Source of the DNA: Penaeus vannamei
Taxonomy: Eukaryota > Arthropoda > Malacostraca > Decapoda > Penaeidae
Direction: 5' to 3'
DNA length: 20,000 bases
Assembly: GCF_042767895.1 (NCBI RefSeq)
Contig: NC_091560.1
Coordinates: forward strand, 29,619,012-29,639,011
Position 1 is the first letter of the stretch; every line of letters begins with the position of its first letter. This document shows positions 1-10,333 of the stretch, piece after piece. The translations under genes and the position numbers were made by a program. The notes beneath the pieces were generated by a model. The model was not told the DNA's origin, did not search any database, and saw only the letters and a program-made list of their open reading frames with translations.

Positions 1-158
<158 letters not shown>

Positions 159-234
159 GTATTTCCTCTTCATGAATCATTTATACTCTGTTTGCCTCTT
201 TTTCCTCTCTCCCTCACTCTCACTCTATCTTTCT

Positions 235-289
235 CTCACACACACACACACACACACACGCACACACACACACACACATACACACACGC
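235..289. repeat. (CA)n microsatellite with CG/TA interruptions
   Basis: About 27 CA dinucleotides, broken by single CACG and CATA variants, follow a CT-rich stretch (200-235). Confidence 0.9.
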
Positions 290-602
290 AAGCAGCACCC
301 CACACTTCAGTTAAAGGAAAAGATGACAATAGAACCACAAATTGACAACAGCATTACACGCCCGTATCGGCAACGCTAAAACCGATAACGGACCCTCATT
401 CTCCTGCAGCGGGAAGGCGGAGGGCGCGCGTGTGTGTGTGGATTCCGATAATGACATTACAACACTTCGATAATACTATTACGTCCATTCAATAAGGAAA
501 TTATGATGACCCAAAACATCATCCTCTTAACTGAGGAAAACAATTTTGGAGATGGAGTAGTGAGGTCGCCAGGGGCGGGCGGAAGGCGAGGGAAAAGGAG
601 AA

Positions 603-705
603 GCGAAGGGAAGGAGGAGGAGGAGAGGCGAAGGGAAGGAGGAGGAGAAGGAGAGGCGAAGGGAAGGAGGAGGAGGAGAGGCGAAGGGTAGGAGGAAGAG
701 GAGAG
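603..705. repeat. GA-rich minisatellite, four units of about 25-28 bp
   Basis: The unit GCGAAGGGAAGGAGGAGG plus a variable GGA tail begins at 603, 628, 656 and 681, giving periods of 25, 28 and 25 bp. The last copy is diverged (GGGTAGG). The flanks are also purine-rich, so the array sits in a polypurine tract from about 580 to 735. Confidence 0.8.
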
Positions 706-1543
706 TCGAGAGTACGAAAATTAAGGAAAGATAAGGCTGGAGGAGGGTCGGAGCCGACAAGGAAGGAGAGGACTCGACACGCTTAGTTGAACTCTCGGGG
801 GAAAAAAGTCTATTCGATGGAAAATTAAATTACATCCGTGGGAGGACAGAAGAGGGGAGAAAACAGACGGGAAACCGAGTAGAACAAACTGTAGGCAATA
901 AGCAAAAAAGAAAAAGTGAACAGTAAAAGAAGATGGAATATAAGGATCACAAAAAGCAACGGATAAAATCGTCAAGGGCCACGCAATATCGTTCTATCGC
1001 ACGTACATTAATACAACCAAATACATGTACCCATACGTATGTATGGGTACATGTATTTGGTTGTATATATGTGTGACAGAAAGATATTTCCATAAAACTG
1101 AAATTTCTTTTGTCATATATACCTTCCTTAATACAGTCTCATATGTTAGAGTCACGATAACGGAGTATTCTGACAAATTCTTCCATAAATAATTCTCCCT
1201 GAAATGTACACAGTGTCGCTGACTAGCAAAGCCCTTCCTGTTGTACACGCACCTAAGTACACATAAAAAACATATGTAATTATGACTTCCTGAATATCTA
1301 CACGATAACCACACGTCTGCTAACGACCTCTATACATCTATGACATAACCAAGAGCAGGTATAAATAACGCGTCATATATTTTTAGAACCAACTGCCTTA
1401 ATAACGACTCTTACACACCTACAACGCGGCCATTTAGCAACCACGCAGCGCTGCCACGGTAGTTAAACAGGACCCAGTCGGCGCACATCCCGGCGGCGAA
1501 GGCTTAATCATGGCCCGGGAATGGAGGGGCGAGTGGGAAGAAT
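706..1543. other. Unique AT-rich DNA, no gene seen
   Basis: Apart from the palindrome at 1011-1066, this stretch shows no repeats, coding pattern or RNA gene I can support. A few short open frames exist on the minus strand, with no family resemblance. Confidence 0.6.
1011..1066. repeat. Perfect palindrome: two 26-bp arms around a 4-bp GTAT loop
   Basis: The arm at 1011-1036 starts ATACAACCAAATACATG. Its exact reverse complement fills 1041-1066, and only GTAT (1037-1040) separates them. Bases just outside (1010 and 1067) do not pair, so the symmetry has sharp ends. It could be a snap-back hairpin, a tiny MITE-like palindrome, or a replication template-switch product. No flanking target-site duplication was obvious. 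Confidence 0.93.
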
Positions 1544-1549
1544 TTGCCT

Positions 1550-1730
1550 TTGGGAGAGAGGGAGAAGGAAGGAGGGAGGGGGAGGGAGGGAAGGATAAAG
1601 GGAGGGAGTGAAAGAGAATGGGGAGAAGGAAAGGAGGGTGGGAGAGTGAGGAGAAGGAAAAGAGGGAGGGAGGGAGGGAGGGATACAGAGCGGGAAAGGA
1701 AAAAGGGAGGAGGGAGGAGAGAGGGGCACG

Positions 1731-1828
<98 letters not shown>
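1550..1828. repeat. Polypurine block with (GA)n core and G10 terminus
   Basis: A GGGAGGGA-rich stretch (1550-1730) runs into a near-perfect (GA)n from 1736 to 1818 with one ACAG break near 1786. It ends in ten consecutive G (1819-1828). The plus strand is almost pure purine for about 280 bases. Confidence 0.93.
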
Positions 1829-2109
1829 AATGAGAAGATGAGAAGAAACGAGGAAAGACTGGAAGGAGGAGGCGAGGAAGCGGCCCTTGTGCTTAGGGCG
1901 CGACATCTCAGGTAGGAAAACAATAGTCCTCGCCTAGGATGGTCAGGACAATGGCTAGCAAATATCTAACAATATGCTATTCATCGCTTACTGAAAGTCG
2001 CTTTCAGTGTATCAACAATGCGCTGTGTACAAAACAGTAGGCTATAAAAACGCGAAATGGAACAGACTGACTTTTTTGCCCATTTCTAGGTTCTATCCCC
2101 CTTTTGCTT

Positions 2110-2220
2110 CTACTCCCCCCCCCCTCTCTCTCTCTAACTTTCACTCACTCTCACCCCCACTCACACTCTCATATTCATATTCACACTCACTCTCTGTCTC
2201 CCTCTCTCTCCCTCACAGAT
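2110..2220. repeat. CT/CA-rich degenerate simple sequence
   Basis: A C9-10 run near 2115 is followed by CTCTCTCT, TCACTCACTCTCACCC and CACTCTCTGTCTCC blocks. It is a pyrimidine-rich decayed repeat with no coding signal. Confidence 0.7.
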
Positions 2221-2449
2221 AACTGTACGTGTATCTTTATATACATACTATTCATAGCCCTGTATCCCCTACATTTTCACCGACTCGCCCACGGTACATA
2301 ATAAATCACACCCCGGTACCCCTAAGTAGCAATATCCCTTTCTCGTTTTCTTCCATCAGGAGAAGATAGGATATGCGGGATGGGGGATCCTACCAATGAA
2401 TGAAGAAAATAGGGAGATGATGATGCCGTTGTTCGTGCTCTATCTCTTA

Positions 2450-2555
<106 letters not shown>

Positions 2556-2589
2556 CTTTCTATTTATGAAACTTTTTTTTTCTTTTTTT

Positions 2590-2720
2590 CACGTGCAGTA
2601 CCCTAGTGTTTCTGATTATAAAACTTTATTTTGATTTTTTCACGAGCAGTACCCCAGTTCTCTGATTGTGAAATTTTATTTATTTCCATTTTATTAATTT
2701 TTCACGTGCAGTACCCCAGA
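2590..2720. repeat. Three copies of a T-tract plus CACGTGCAGTACC motif
   Basis: A run of T followed by CACG(T/A)GCAGTACC(C/T)(C/T)AG occurs at 2590, 2641 and 2703. TCTGATTNTNAAA-TTTTATTT-like spacer sequence is shared between copies 1 and 2. Spacing is 51 and 62 bp, so this is a degenerate tandem repeat. Each copy resembles a 3' splice site (T-rich, then GCAG) on the plus strand and contains an E-box-like CACGTG in copies 1 and 3. Confidence 0.75.
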
Positions 2721-2835
2721 AGGAGAGAAGTGGGATGTGAAGGAGAGGACCTTGGTCGAGTGTTCTCGGCACAACTACATTGCGTCATATTCCCCTTGAC
2801 ATTCGACAGGCAATCTGCTATTACTTTACCCACCC

Positions 2836-3248
2836 GGAGAATGAGGAAGGGAAGGAACGATCCGTGAGTGTAAAAATTAAACACATCAAGATAAAAAGAA
2901 GGGAAGAAGGAGAAAGAAAGAGTCTATATCATACAACAGAAAAAAAGATCATACATGCTTCCCTTCATAATCCCCCACTTGGAGAATGAGGAAGGGAAGG
3001 AACGATCCGATCTAAAAATCAAATAGATCAAGATAAAAAGAAGGAAATGCGGAGAAAGAAAAGGCCTGCATCACCCAACAGAAAAAAATATGATCACACA
3101 AGCTTCTCTTCATCATCATCCCACTTGGAGAATGAGGAAAGGAACGATCCGTAAGAGTAAAAATTAAATAGATCAAGATAAAAAGAAGGAAAGGAGGAGA
3201 AAGAAAAGGCCTGCATCGTCCAACAGATATAAAAATGATCACACAATC
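2836..3248. repeat. Tandem array of about 145-bp units, roughly 2.8 copies
   Basis: GGAGAATGAGGAAGGGAAGG-like starts occur at 2836, 2981 and 3127 (periods 145 and 146). Each is followed by GAACGATCCG, an AAATTAAA/AAATCAAA block, AGATCAAGATAAAAAGAAGG, CAACAGA and GATCAYAC in the same order. Copies 2 and 3 are closer to each other (both contain AGGCCTGCATC) than to copy 1, suggesting stepwise duplication. Short frames in it are not conserved between copies. Confidence 0.85.
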
Positions 3249-3501
3249 TCACAGAAACAACAAGCCAGTCGACAATAAACACGCCGTTAAGTGAGTGTTC
3301 CGTCTGCGTTCAATATACTGGGTGGAATTATCGGGCAACCCCTCCTCCCCCCTCCCCTCCCCTCTCCGTTTCCTCCCGAGAGAATCATTGCTGAGGGAGG
3401 AGGAAGAGGACGGGGAGGGGATGAGAGGGAGGATCACCAAGGACGGGATATCGCAACGGAAACCACTCGAAATAAATTTATATTGAAAGAGAAACTATCT
3501 A

Positions 3502-3997
<496 letters not shown>

Positions 3998-4060
3998 TGT
4001 GTGTGTTTGCCTGTAAGAGCGCGTGTGCGTGCGTTTCTCTGCGTACGTGTGTCAGTATAC

Positions 4061-4951
4061 ATGTATATGCACATTTGTCTATCTGTCTAACCACCTACAT
4101 TTAGACAAGAAAAGGAAAGTAAGCGAGAAAATAAGAAGACAGACTAAAGCTAGAGAAAGGAATATTAGAAGAAGATAAAGACTTTGGGAGAAAACAAAGA
4201 AACAAACAAACGCCACCGAATATCCCGTTCCTTAACTACAGTATTACATTTAGCTGCAGGTAATATCTTTCATATTGGATATATTGGAAAGACGTCAACT
4301 TTAAAATTGTCTCTGCAGAGAATTCTATTTACGTGTATTGAGTGTATAAATCCACGCACATGCATACTTATGGCTGCACCTACATGTGTACGAATGTGTG
4401 TGCGAGTATGTGTGTGCATGTGTTCCCGTGACTGTATTTGTGTAAATGCACGAGTGGAAATGCTTGCAAATACAGGAAATACATATGAATTCAAACATGT
4501 ATACACACAACTACACCCACACACCCACAAACACACACACACACACAATCACACACGTATGTATATATAATTTACAAATCTACATCATTCTGTTTTAGGT
4601 CGTTAGCACTCTAATTAAAAACTAAAAAAAATGCAAGCAAGCTTATCACGGCCTCATTAAACGGCACTGAGCTGCACATTGCGGCACCCCGACCCGCCCG
4701 GTGCCATGTCCACGAATCGTTGCGGGCCGAGAGACGCATGGCGCTGCGTGTGTGTCTCCGCCGCACGCACGATGGATGCGCTGCTTACGAATCATTACTT
4801 TGGCCACGATGCATCCGAGGGGTTTATGGGACGAGAAGGAAAAGGAATGTTTCATGTGTCAATTACTTTTATAGAACCCGAATCAATGGTGCGTGTAGAG
4901 AGGGTAGGAAGGGGAGAAGGGGGGAGCAGGAGTGGGAGGGAGAGAATGATG
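4061..4951. other. Mostly unique DNA with a GC-rich island at about 4655-4865
   Basis: AT-rich sequence surrounds a CpG-containing island of about 210 bp (GCGGCACCCCGACCCGCC, GTTGCGGGCCGAGAGACGC, CACGATGCATCC). Open frames cross it on both strands but match nothing I recognise. It could be a regulatory element or a short exon. Evidence is weak. Confidence 0.35.
4380..4560. repeat. Degenerate TG then CA simple sequence
   Basis: ATGTGTGTGCGAGTATGTGTG-type sequence (4385-4445) is followed about 60 bases later by CACACCCACAAACACACAC (4503-4555). The two halves are roughly complementary in composition and are interrupted throughout. Confidence 0.65.
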
Positions 4952-5032
4952 GACAGACAGACAGGAAGACAGACAAGCAGACAGATAGAGAAACATATAG
5001 ATAAGTGAATATACAGAAAGATAGACAGACAG
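4952..5032. repeat. Degenerate GACA/GATA tetranucleotide repeat
   Basis: GACAGACAGACAGGAAGACAG opens the block, and it closes with GATAGACAGACAG. ATATAGATAAG lies between. It is a decayed tetranucleotide array. Confidence 0.75.
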
Positions 5033-5989
5033 TGCCACAGAGACAAAGACAGATACGGAGAAAGAGACGGAAAGACAGGAAATCCACCCAAAATGCTGGA
5101 AGACTGTAAATACGTTCTCGCAGACGTGCAACGGTTATTTCAGCCCGCCGGCCACCCCAAGCGGAAGATATATCCTCCTGCCAATAGAAACCAGGCTAAC
5201 GTAGGAGTACCCGGGCAGCATGGAGCATAAATTATCTTTTCGTAAAATCTGGGTCTTCGGGAGAATAAGGAAGGCAGGAAAACGGGAATAAGAAAAAATA
5301 TATATACACCGAAAAACGGGAATTAAAAAAATATGTATCCCGAAAATCGAAACGAGTAGCCGAGAAAAAATAAAGCCGCCCTGTCTATTCTCCCCTTAAT
5401 CAATGCGACGCCACCGTGAAGGAATAAAAGTGACTGCCGCGTGTCCTCTTTCCTTCCGCTTTAAGACCCGCGAGCTTCCATCGCCGCCCTTTGAGTGCGT
5501 CCATTGAGCTAACGCCGCGAACGGACCTTGGGCAAACAGCTTTAAAGGGGCGAGGCAGCACAGACAGTGAGGCAAAACGAGGTGAAAAGGGGAGAGAGAA
5601 TGTTGAAATAAAAGAGAGAAAGAAAGAGAAACGAGGGAACGAGGAGGAGGAGAAAGAGGAAGTGGAGCAAAAGGGAGAACGCTCAGGCGGCAACAGTCTT
5701 GAGGAACTCGGCCACCGTTGACGAAGGGGACGGGGAAGGGGCGCAGGTGAGCCGCTCCGCCGCTCACACTCACTCACCTGGCAGCTCTCACACGGACACA
5801 CACACAGCCCCACGGACACACGCACACATCGGCGTAAATAAACACTCTCACAATGCCATTACAGAGCAAAGCAGCTCAGACTTCGAATCCGAGAGAACTC
5901 AAGCGGTTGAATTTTCTCCTCCATACCTCCGTCTGTCTTTCTTTCTCTCTTTCGCTTTGTTTGTCTGTCAATTTCTCTTTCTTTCTCTC
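5033..5989. other. Unique, moderately GC-rich intronic DNA
   Basis: Non-repetitive sequence with an A-rich block (5280-5375), a GC-rich block (5400-5560) and a purine-rich block (5575-5700). Long minus-strand frames (5396-5825) are driven by the purine strand and show no domain. Confidence 0.5.
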
Positions 5990-6035
5990 TCCCTTCCTCC
6001 CTCTCTCTCTCTCTTTCTCCCTCTCCTCTCCTCTC

Positions 6036-6075
<40 letters not shown>

Positions 6076-6076
6076 C

Positions 6077-6149
<73 letters not shown>

Positions 6150-6161
6150 CTCGCTTTCTCA
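5990..6161. repeat. (CT)n microsatellite with CTCTC pentamer and TTTCTCCC variants
   Basis: A pyrimidine tract contains a short CTCTC/CCTCT pentamer run (about 6018-6042), two TTTCTCCCTCTCC interruptions, and a perfect (CT)n core from about 6082 to 6146. It ends in GCTCTCGC. Confidence 0.93.
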
Positions 6162-7202
6162 AGAGTTCACAACATTGATCTAATCCGCATGTTACTTCCA
6201 ACAACCTTTACGACGAACAGGTGCAGGGAGGGGGGGGGAGATATAGATATAGAAGTGGAAGAGAGAGATGGGGACTGGGAAAGGAGGGAGAGAAGGAAGA
6301 TATATAAAGAGGAAAAGGGAACAAAAGATGGGGAGAATTAGAAGGGGGAGGAATAGGAGGAGAAAAAGAGAAATAACAAGGGAGCGAGGAAAAGCAGTAG
6401 AATAGGCAGAAGCAAGGGAGGAGAAAAAGCGAAGGAGGAGACGATTCGAAGGAGGAGACGAGGAGGACGAGCCCCGCCGTCGGAGGAGCCTCCGAGGGCA
6501 CCGTAACATCGCCGGACTGAATGGAGGAATAACGAAGGTCTGGCGCGAACTGGCGACCGAGCGGCGGCGGTCGATCAATACCTTTCTTTTGTCCCCGGTA
6601 GTACTCCCTCCCCTCCCCCCCCTCCTGTTGTTACTCACGCTCACAGGTACGTACACACAGGTGTCCGTGCACATGCTCTACTGACACGCTAACGTCTGCA
6701 TTATTTGTAGGCTATTCGTAACACATACAGACAGGTAGATATATGCAGACACAAAAGCATTGATTGTATTGGCAAGTGTATATACGGTATACCTATCAAT
6801 CCATCTATCTGTCTGTCTATTCAAAGGTAAAAAAGGACAAGACAGACGAATAGACAGACATGAAATTAGTTATCTCCCTATGAATGGACTTCAAAACCTA
6901 CACAGACGCCTAAACAAGAAAAAGAAAGAAAGAAACGGAACTGAAAACCAAAAGAAAAATGAAACGCGAAAGACTGAAAGAAAGGGTGACAAGAAGATGC
7001 TAGAAGGAAAACGGGAAAGACAAGAAGAAAAGAGAGAAGAAGCAAGGAAAGAGAAGCCGATTTGATCAAACAAAGAATCCGGTCAGAGGTTAATTCTCCG
7101 TTTAATTACTAAAGAAAAGATTGATCAAGAGACCCAATGAAAAATAGGATAAAAAATAACATAAATGCAAGAAAAAATGTTGTTAGGTAAGTCGAGATAA
7201 TG
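6162..7202. other. Purine-rich to AT-rich unique DNA, no gene seen
   Basis: G/A-rich sequence (6225-6460), a GC-rich patch (6460-6580), then AAAGAAAG-type purine DNA (6915-7060). Apart from the inverted repeat at 6810-6860, no feature could be supported. Confidence 0.5.
6810..6860. repeat. Inverted repeat with perfect 13-bp arms and a 25-bp loop
   Basis: TGTCTGTCTATTC (6810-6822) pairs exactly with GAATAGACAGACA (6848-6860). The arms are themselves GACA/GATA-like, so the symmetry may come from two oppositely oriented tetranucleotide runs and not from a functional hairpin. Confidence 0.7.
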
Positions 7203-7613
7203 TATTATTATCATTATCATCACGGTAAGCCATATAAAGAGACACGCTGAAAAAATCGAGAATCCTCCCACCAAAGGTCTCAGTGCAGGTGCAGCTAAGA
7301 AAGAAAGAGAAGATAGAAACTCATCAGCTATTAGTGAAATCGCATTGGCTGATCTTTTAAATTTATCAAGAGTAGTAGATGTTACAGTGACGGAAGGGAA
7401 TCTATTCCAAAGCCTAAAAATAACGTTAAAAAGCATCTATAAAACTGAGATGTAGACGATCGACTTGCATCAAATGTCATGGAATTAAGAGTTACAGAAC
7501 TTCTAGTAACTCTTGCAGGTTAATGAAAACCAGGTAATGAAGGCATGTCAATTATCGGCTATAATCTTGTATAAGACTGAAAGGGCACCAATATCCCTAC
7601 GATGAATAGCGAA
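7203..7613 (-). mobile_element. Decayed 3' end of a CR1/Jockey-type LINE (reverse transcriptase C-terminal tail and 3' UTR)
   Basis: Three blocks in successive minus-strand frames match the conserved C-terminal tail of non-LTR reverse transcriptases. HRRDIGALSVLYKI is at 7604-7563. A block with PARVTRSS and then SQFYRCFL lies at 7549-7427, after an in-frame TAA at about 7520. RLWNRFPSV followed by LDKFKRSANAISL ends the series at about 7415-7310. Frames change between blocks and a stop interrupts the second, so it is a dead copy. About 100 bp of 3' UTR follow, ending in a short ATAATG-type tail at 7223-7203, as CR1-like elements do. Everything upstream of the RT tail is missing, typical 5' truncation. 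It is in the same orientation as the host gene. Clade is inferred from memory of the family, not from a search. Confidence 0.72.
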
Positions 7614-7663
7614 AGGTCACCGAATAGAGAAAAAAAAAGAAAAATATCTATCTTTATATCTAT

Positions 7664-7725
7664 ATGTATACACACACAGACACACACATACACATCAATG
7701 CATATATGCACACATACATACAGCT
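7664..7725. repeat. Degenerate CA-rich sequence
   Basis: CACACACAGACACACACATAC is followed by ATGCACACATACATACAG. It is an interrupted array just upstream (minus-strand sense) of the LINE fragment. Confidence 0.7.
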
Positions 7726-8519
7726 ACTCAGATAGAGAAAATAGATTTAATACATGTGCAGTAACAAAGAAAGACAGAGAAAAGAAAGAGAAAGAAAGTG
7801 ACTCTACCGAAAGACTGCCGTCGGGTAAGACCGCAAGACAACAGCGCACGGTATTAGTTCACCGCAGCCAGAAACCGAGGGAGTGAGTGCAGCCGAAATG
7901 CAGTTAAACCTTTACAACAACAAAAAGAGAAAAAGAAAAAGAAAAAAACAAACAAACGACATCCAATAGAAAGCACACTGTAGTGGAGTTAATAAAACCG
8001 ATAGTGAGGAGGCACAAGCAGGAGTGGCGGAACGAGAGCGAGCAAGGAGTTACTCCGCCAAACCTTTATTGAAAAAAAAACTCCAGTCGTAGTCTCTGGA
8101 ATAATCGTGAATGCACTTTTTTTTAGAGAAACGAACGCATGTCCACACGCATACATTAACATTAATTAGTAACTACAGACATGTATTTGTGGACCTCAAA
8201 ATGCTAAATCTATTCCGATCCAGAGCCCTTTGAATCGTAACAAACTGCAGGCGATGAGCTATTCAATTAACAATCAAACTTACTTAAGCAATAAAAACCA
8301 ACTTTAAGAAATAATAAATTACGACAGTTTAACGCCACGAACTGGACATTATATAGAATAGCTATAAAGAAACACGTGAGTATCTACTAGGATTTCTTCG
8401 CGAGAAATGCTTGTTTCTTGAGACACCGCGCTTTCCTCAAGACAGGTTATTTTCTATGGAGAAGAGAAAGTTTAGAGAAGCTCCTTGGGGCGCCTACATA
8501 GGGAGTAAAGTAGGGGAGG
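7726..8519. other. Unique AT-rich DNA, no gene seen
   Basis: An A-rich stretch (7915-7955) and poly-A or poly-T runs of 8-9 bases are the only simple features. No open frame of note and no RNA gene were recognised. Confidence 0.6.
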
Positions 8520-8682
8520 GGGGAGAGGTAGGAAGAGAAAGAGAGAGAGATGGAGGGAGACTGGGAGGGAGGGGGGAAGAGAAAAGAGGGAGAGAGAGAG
8601 GGGGTAGGGATAAAGCGAAGAATAAAGGCAAAAAAGAAGAAAGGAAGCGAGGGAAGGGAGACAGGGAGGGAGGGAATGAAAA

Positions 8683-8779
<97 letters not shown>
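8520..8779. repeat. Polypurine block with perfect (GA)47
   Basis: Purine-rich GGGAGAGG/GGAGGGAGG sequence (8515-8685) leads into an uninterrupted (GA)n from 8686 to 8779, ended by ACCACGTCG. It is the same arrangement as the block at 1550-1828. Confidence 0.95.
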
Positions 8780-8781
<2 letters not shown>

Positions 8782-8942
8782 CACGTCGAAGGCCGCAAGG
8801 GTGAGGATAGAGGGGAGTGAGTGGGGAGGGGGGGGGAGCACAGTGTTAAGGGCAGACCGCCGTAGGGAAGGATGCTCGAGTGCCCTTGTGAGGCCCTGAG
8901 GGTCGGCGGCTCAATCATCACCATCTGAAGGGCGCGAGGGGA

Positions 8943-8956
8943 GGGGGGGGGGGGGG
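8943..8956. repeat. Homopolymer G14
   Basis: Fourteen consecutive G sit within GAGG...GAGGAG. A shorter G run lies about 110 bases upstream, near 8829-8836. Homopolymers this long are prone to sequencing and replication slippage. Confidence 0.9.
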
Positions 8957-9070
8957 AGGAGTAGTGCAACATGATGTGAAGGATAAAGGAAATACGGATA
9001 ATGAGGGAGGATGAGCAAAGAGAAAAGAGGGAGGAAGAGGTAGATAAACAATGAGAGAAAGAGGGTGAGA

Positions 9071-9074
<4 letters not shown>

Positions 9075-9116
<42 letters not shown>

Positions 9117-9140
9117 GAAGAGAGAGAGAGGGAGAGAGAC

Positions 9141-9216
<76 letters not shown>

Positions 9217-9240
9217 AGGGAGGGAGAAAGAAAGAAAAAG
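9075..9240. repeat. Compound (GT)18 ... (GA)n G11 block
   Basis: A perfect GT array (9075-9111) is followed by AAAGAGAAGAGAGAG, then ACAGACAG, then (GA)n at 9147-9205. Eleven G (9206-9216) and GGGAGAAAG sequence close it. The GA-to-poly-G junction repeats the pattern at 1818/1819. Confidence 0.95.
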
Positions 9241-9746
9241 AGCGAGAGAGTAAGAAAAGGAGCGAGTGAGAACGAGAATGAGGGAATGGGAGAGAGCAAA
9301 ATCGAGAATGAGGAAGTGGAAGAGGCGGAGGGTGGCAGGAGAGGCGTAAGGCAGAGATGTATTACCTAGGCTCACCGAAGGGCAATAAAGGGAGGAAGCG
9401 TCAGTGAGAAAACTCATCATGTCGAGCAGAGTTATATATCAGTTTGTCCTCTCATCCCATTTTCTTTATACAGGGAGAATTAGGAACCATTCAAAGAATT
9501 ATAAGTACTTTCTGTTCTTCAGTTCCTTTCATTCCTCATTAAACAATAAAACTGAACATGGGGAACATCCGTAAAGTAAAGCAAGAAAATCACAACAAAG
9601 AATTTAAGCTGAGAGAAAACAAAAGGAGAGGAAGGAATGAGAACAAAAGGAAGAAGGAGAGAATGGTGCTCACGGACGCAACAATACGTGATGATCGACC
9701 TCGGATTCCCACTTCCGCCCCCGCACAGGCCTACTCGCGGTGCGTG
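9241..9746. other. Purine-rich to unique DNA, no gene seen
   Basis: Decaying GA-rich sequence to about 9335 gives way to AT-rich unique DNA. No coding evidence on either strand. Confidence 0.55.
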
Positions 9747-9777
<31 letters not shown>

Positions 9778-9863
9778 ACACGCAGAAACATATATTCTCT
9801 CTTTCCATCTCATACACACAAACACAGATAAACAAATTATCACATACACACATGCGCGCACAT

Positions 9864-9903
<40 letters not shown>
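9747..9903. repeat. (CA)n then (CT)n simple sequence
   Basis: CA repeats at 9747-9782 (one AA break) decay through CATACACACAAACACAG. A CT array then runs from 9864 to 9903 with one TTT break, followed by more CA units to about 9940. Confidence 0.9.
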
Positions 9904-9906
<3 letters not shown>

Positions 9907-10112
9907 CACACACACCCATCGACAGAGGCATACACACAAAATAACGGGGATACATCCAACACGCACGCAGACCTGCATAAAAGTGAAAATTGCCTTTGGA
10001 TGCATGAGCGTCCTTTACACTATATATGGTAAAGGATTCCAATATTTTTTTCATAATAAAAATTTTCTAATGACACATATCAAAGATACAGACTTACCTT
10101 AAGCTTTAAATG

Positions 10113-10240
<128 letters not shown>

Positions 10241-10327
10241 AGAATATGTCTGAGTCTCCAGGCATGCAGATAACAAAAGGAATATCAGAATGAGTCACAT
10301 AATTTCAAAGACAAGTAAGAGAACAAC

Positions 10328-10333
10328 ACTTAC
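10328..10333 (-). other. 5' splice donor (GTAAGT) ending the large coding exon
   Basis: Read on the minus strand, the exon ends CTCCTCG and is followed directly by GTAAGT, the full metazoan donor consensus at +1 to +6. The coding frame runs on for only 12 more codons of unremarkable sequence before a stop, as expected for intron read-through. The exon therefore ends at 10334 with a complete Ser codon (phase 0). Confidence 0.85.

Noticed and set aside
1504..1923. Overlapping open frames on both strands
   Set aside because: Both strands are open because the sequence is a polypurine tract. Composition is Arg/Glu/Gly or Ser/Leu/Pro only.
2836..3248. CRISPR-like direct repeats
   Set aside because: The units are contiguous 145-bp tandem copies, not short repeats with unique spacers, and the DNA is eukaryotic.
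5490..5520. TTAGCTCAATGG on the minus strand, resembling a tRNA D-arm/A box
   Set aside because: No matching B box (GGTTCGANTCC-type) follows at the right distance and no cloverleaf can be folded by eye.
6192..6674. 160-codon minus-strand frame in GC/purine-rich DNA
   Set aside because: Low-complexity Ser/Leu/Pro/Phe composition from a polypurine complement, with no splice sites of good quality.
8472..9299. 275-codon minus-strand open frame rich in Ser-Leu
   Set aside because: It is made of the reverse complement of two GA arrays and a GT array, with no domain, no non-repeat core and no splice support.
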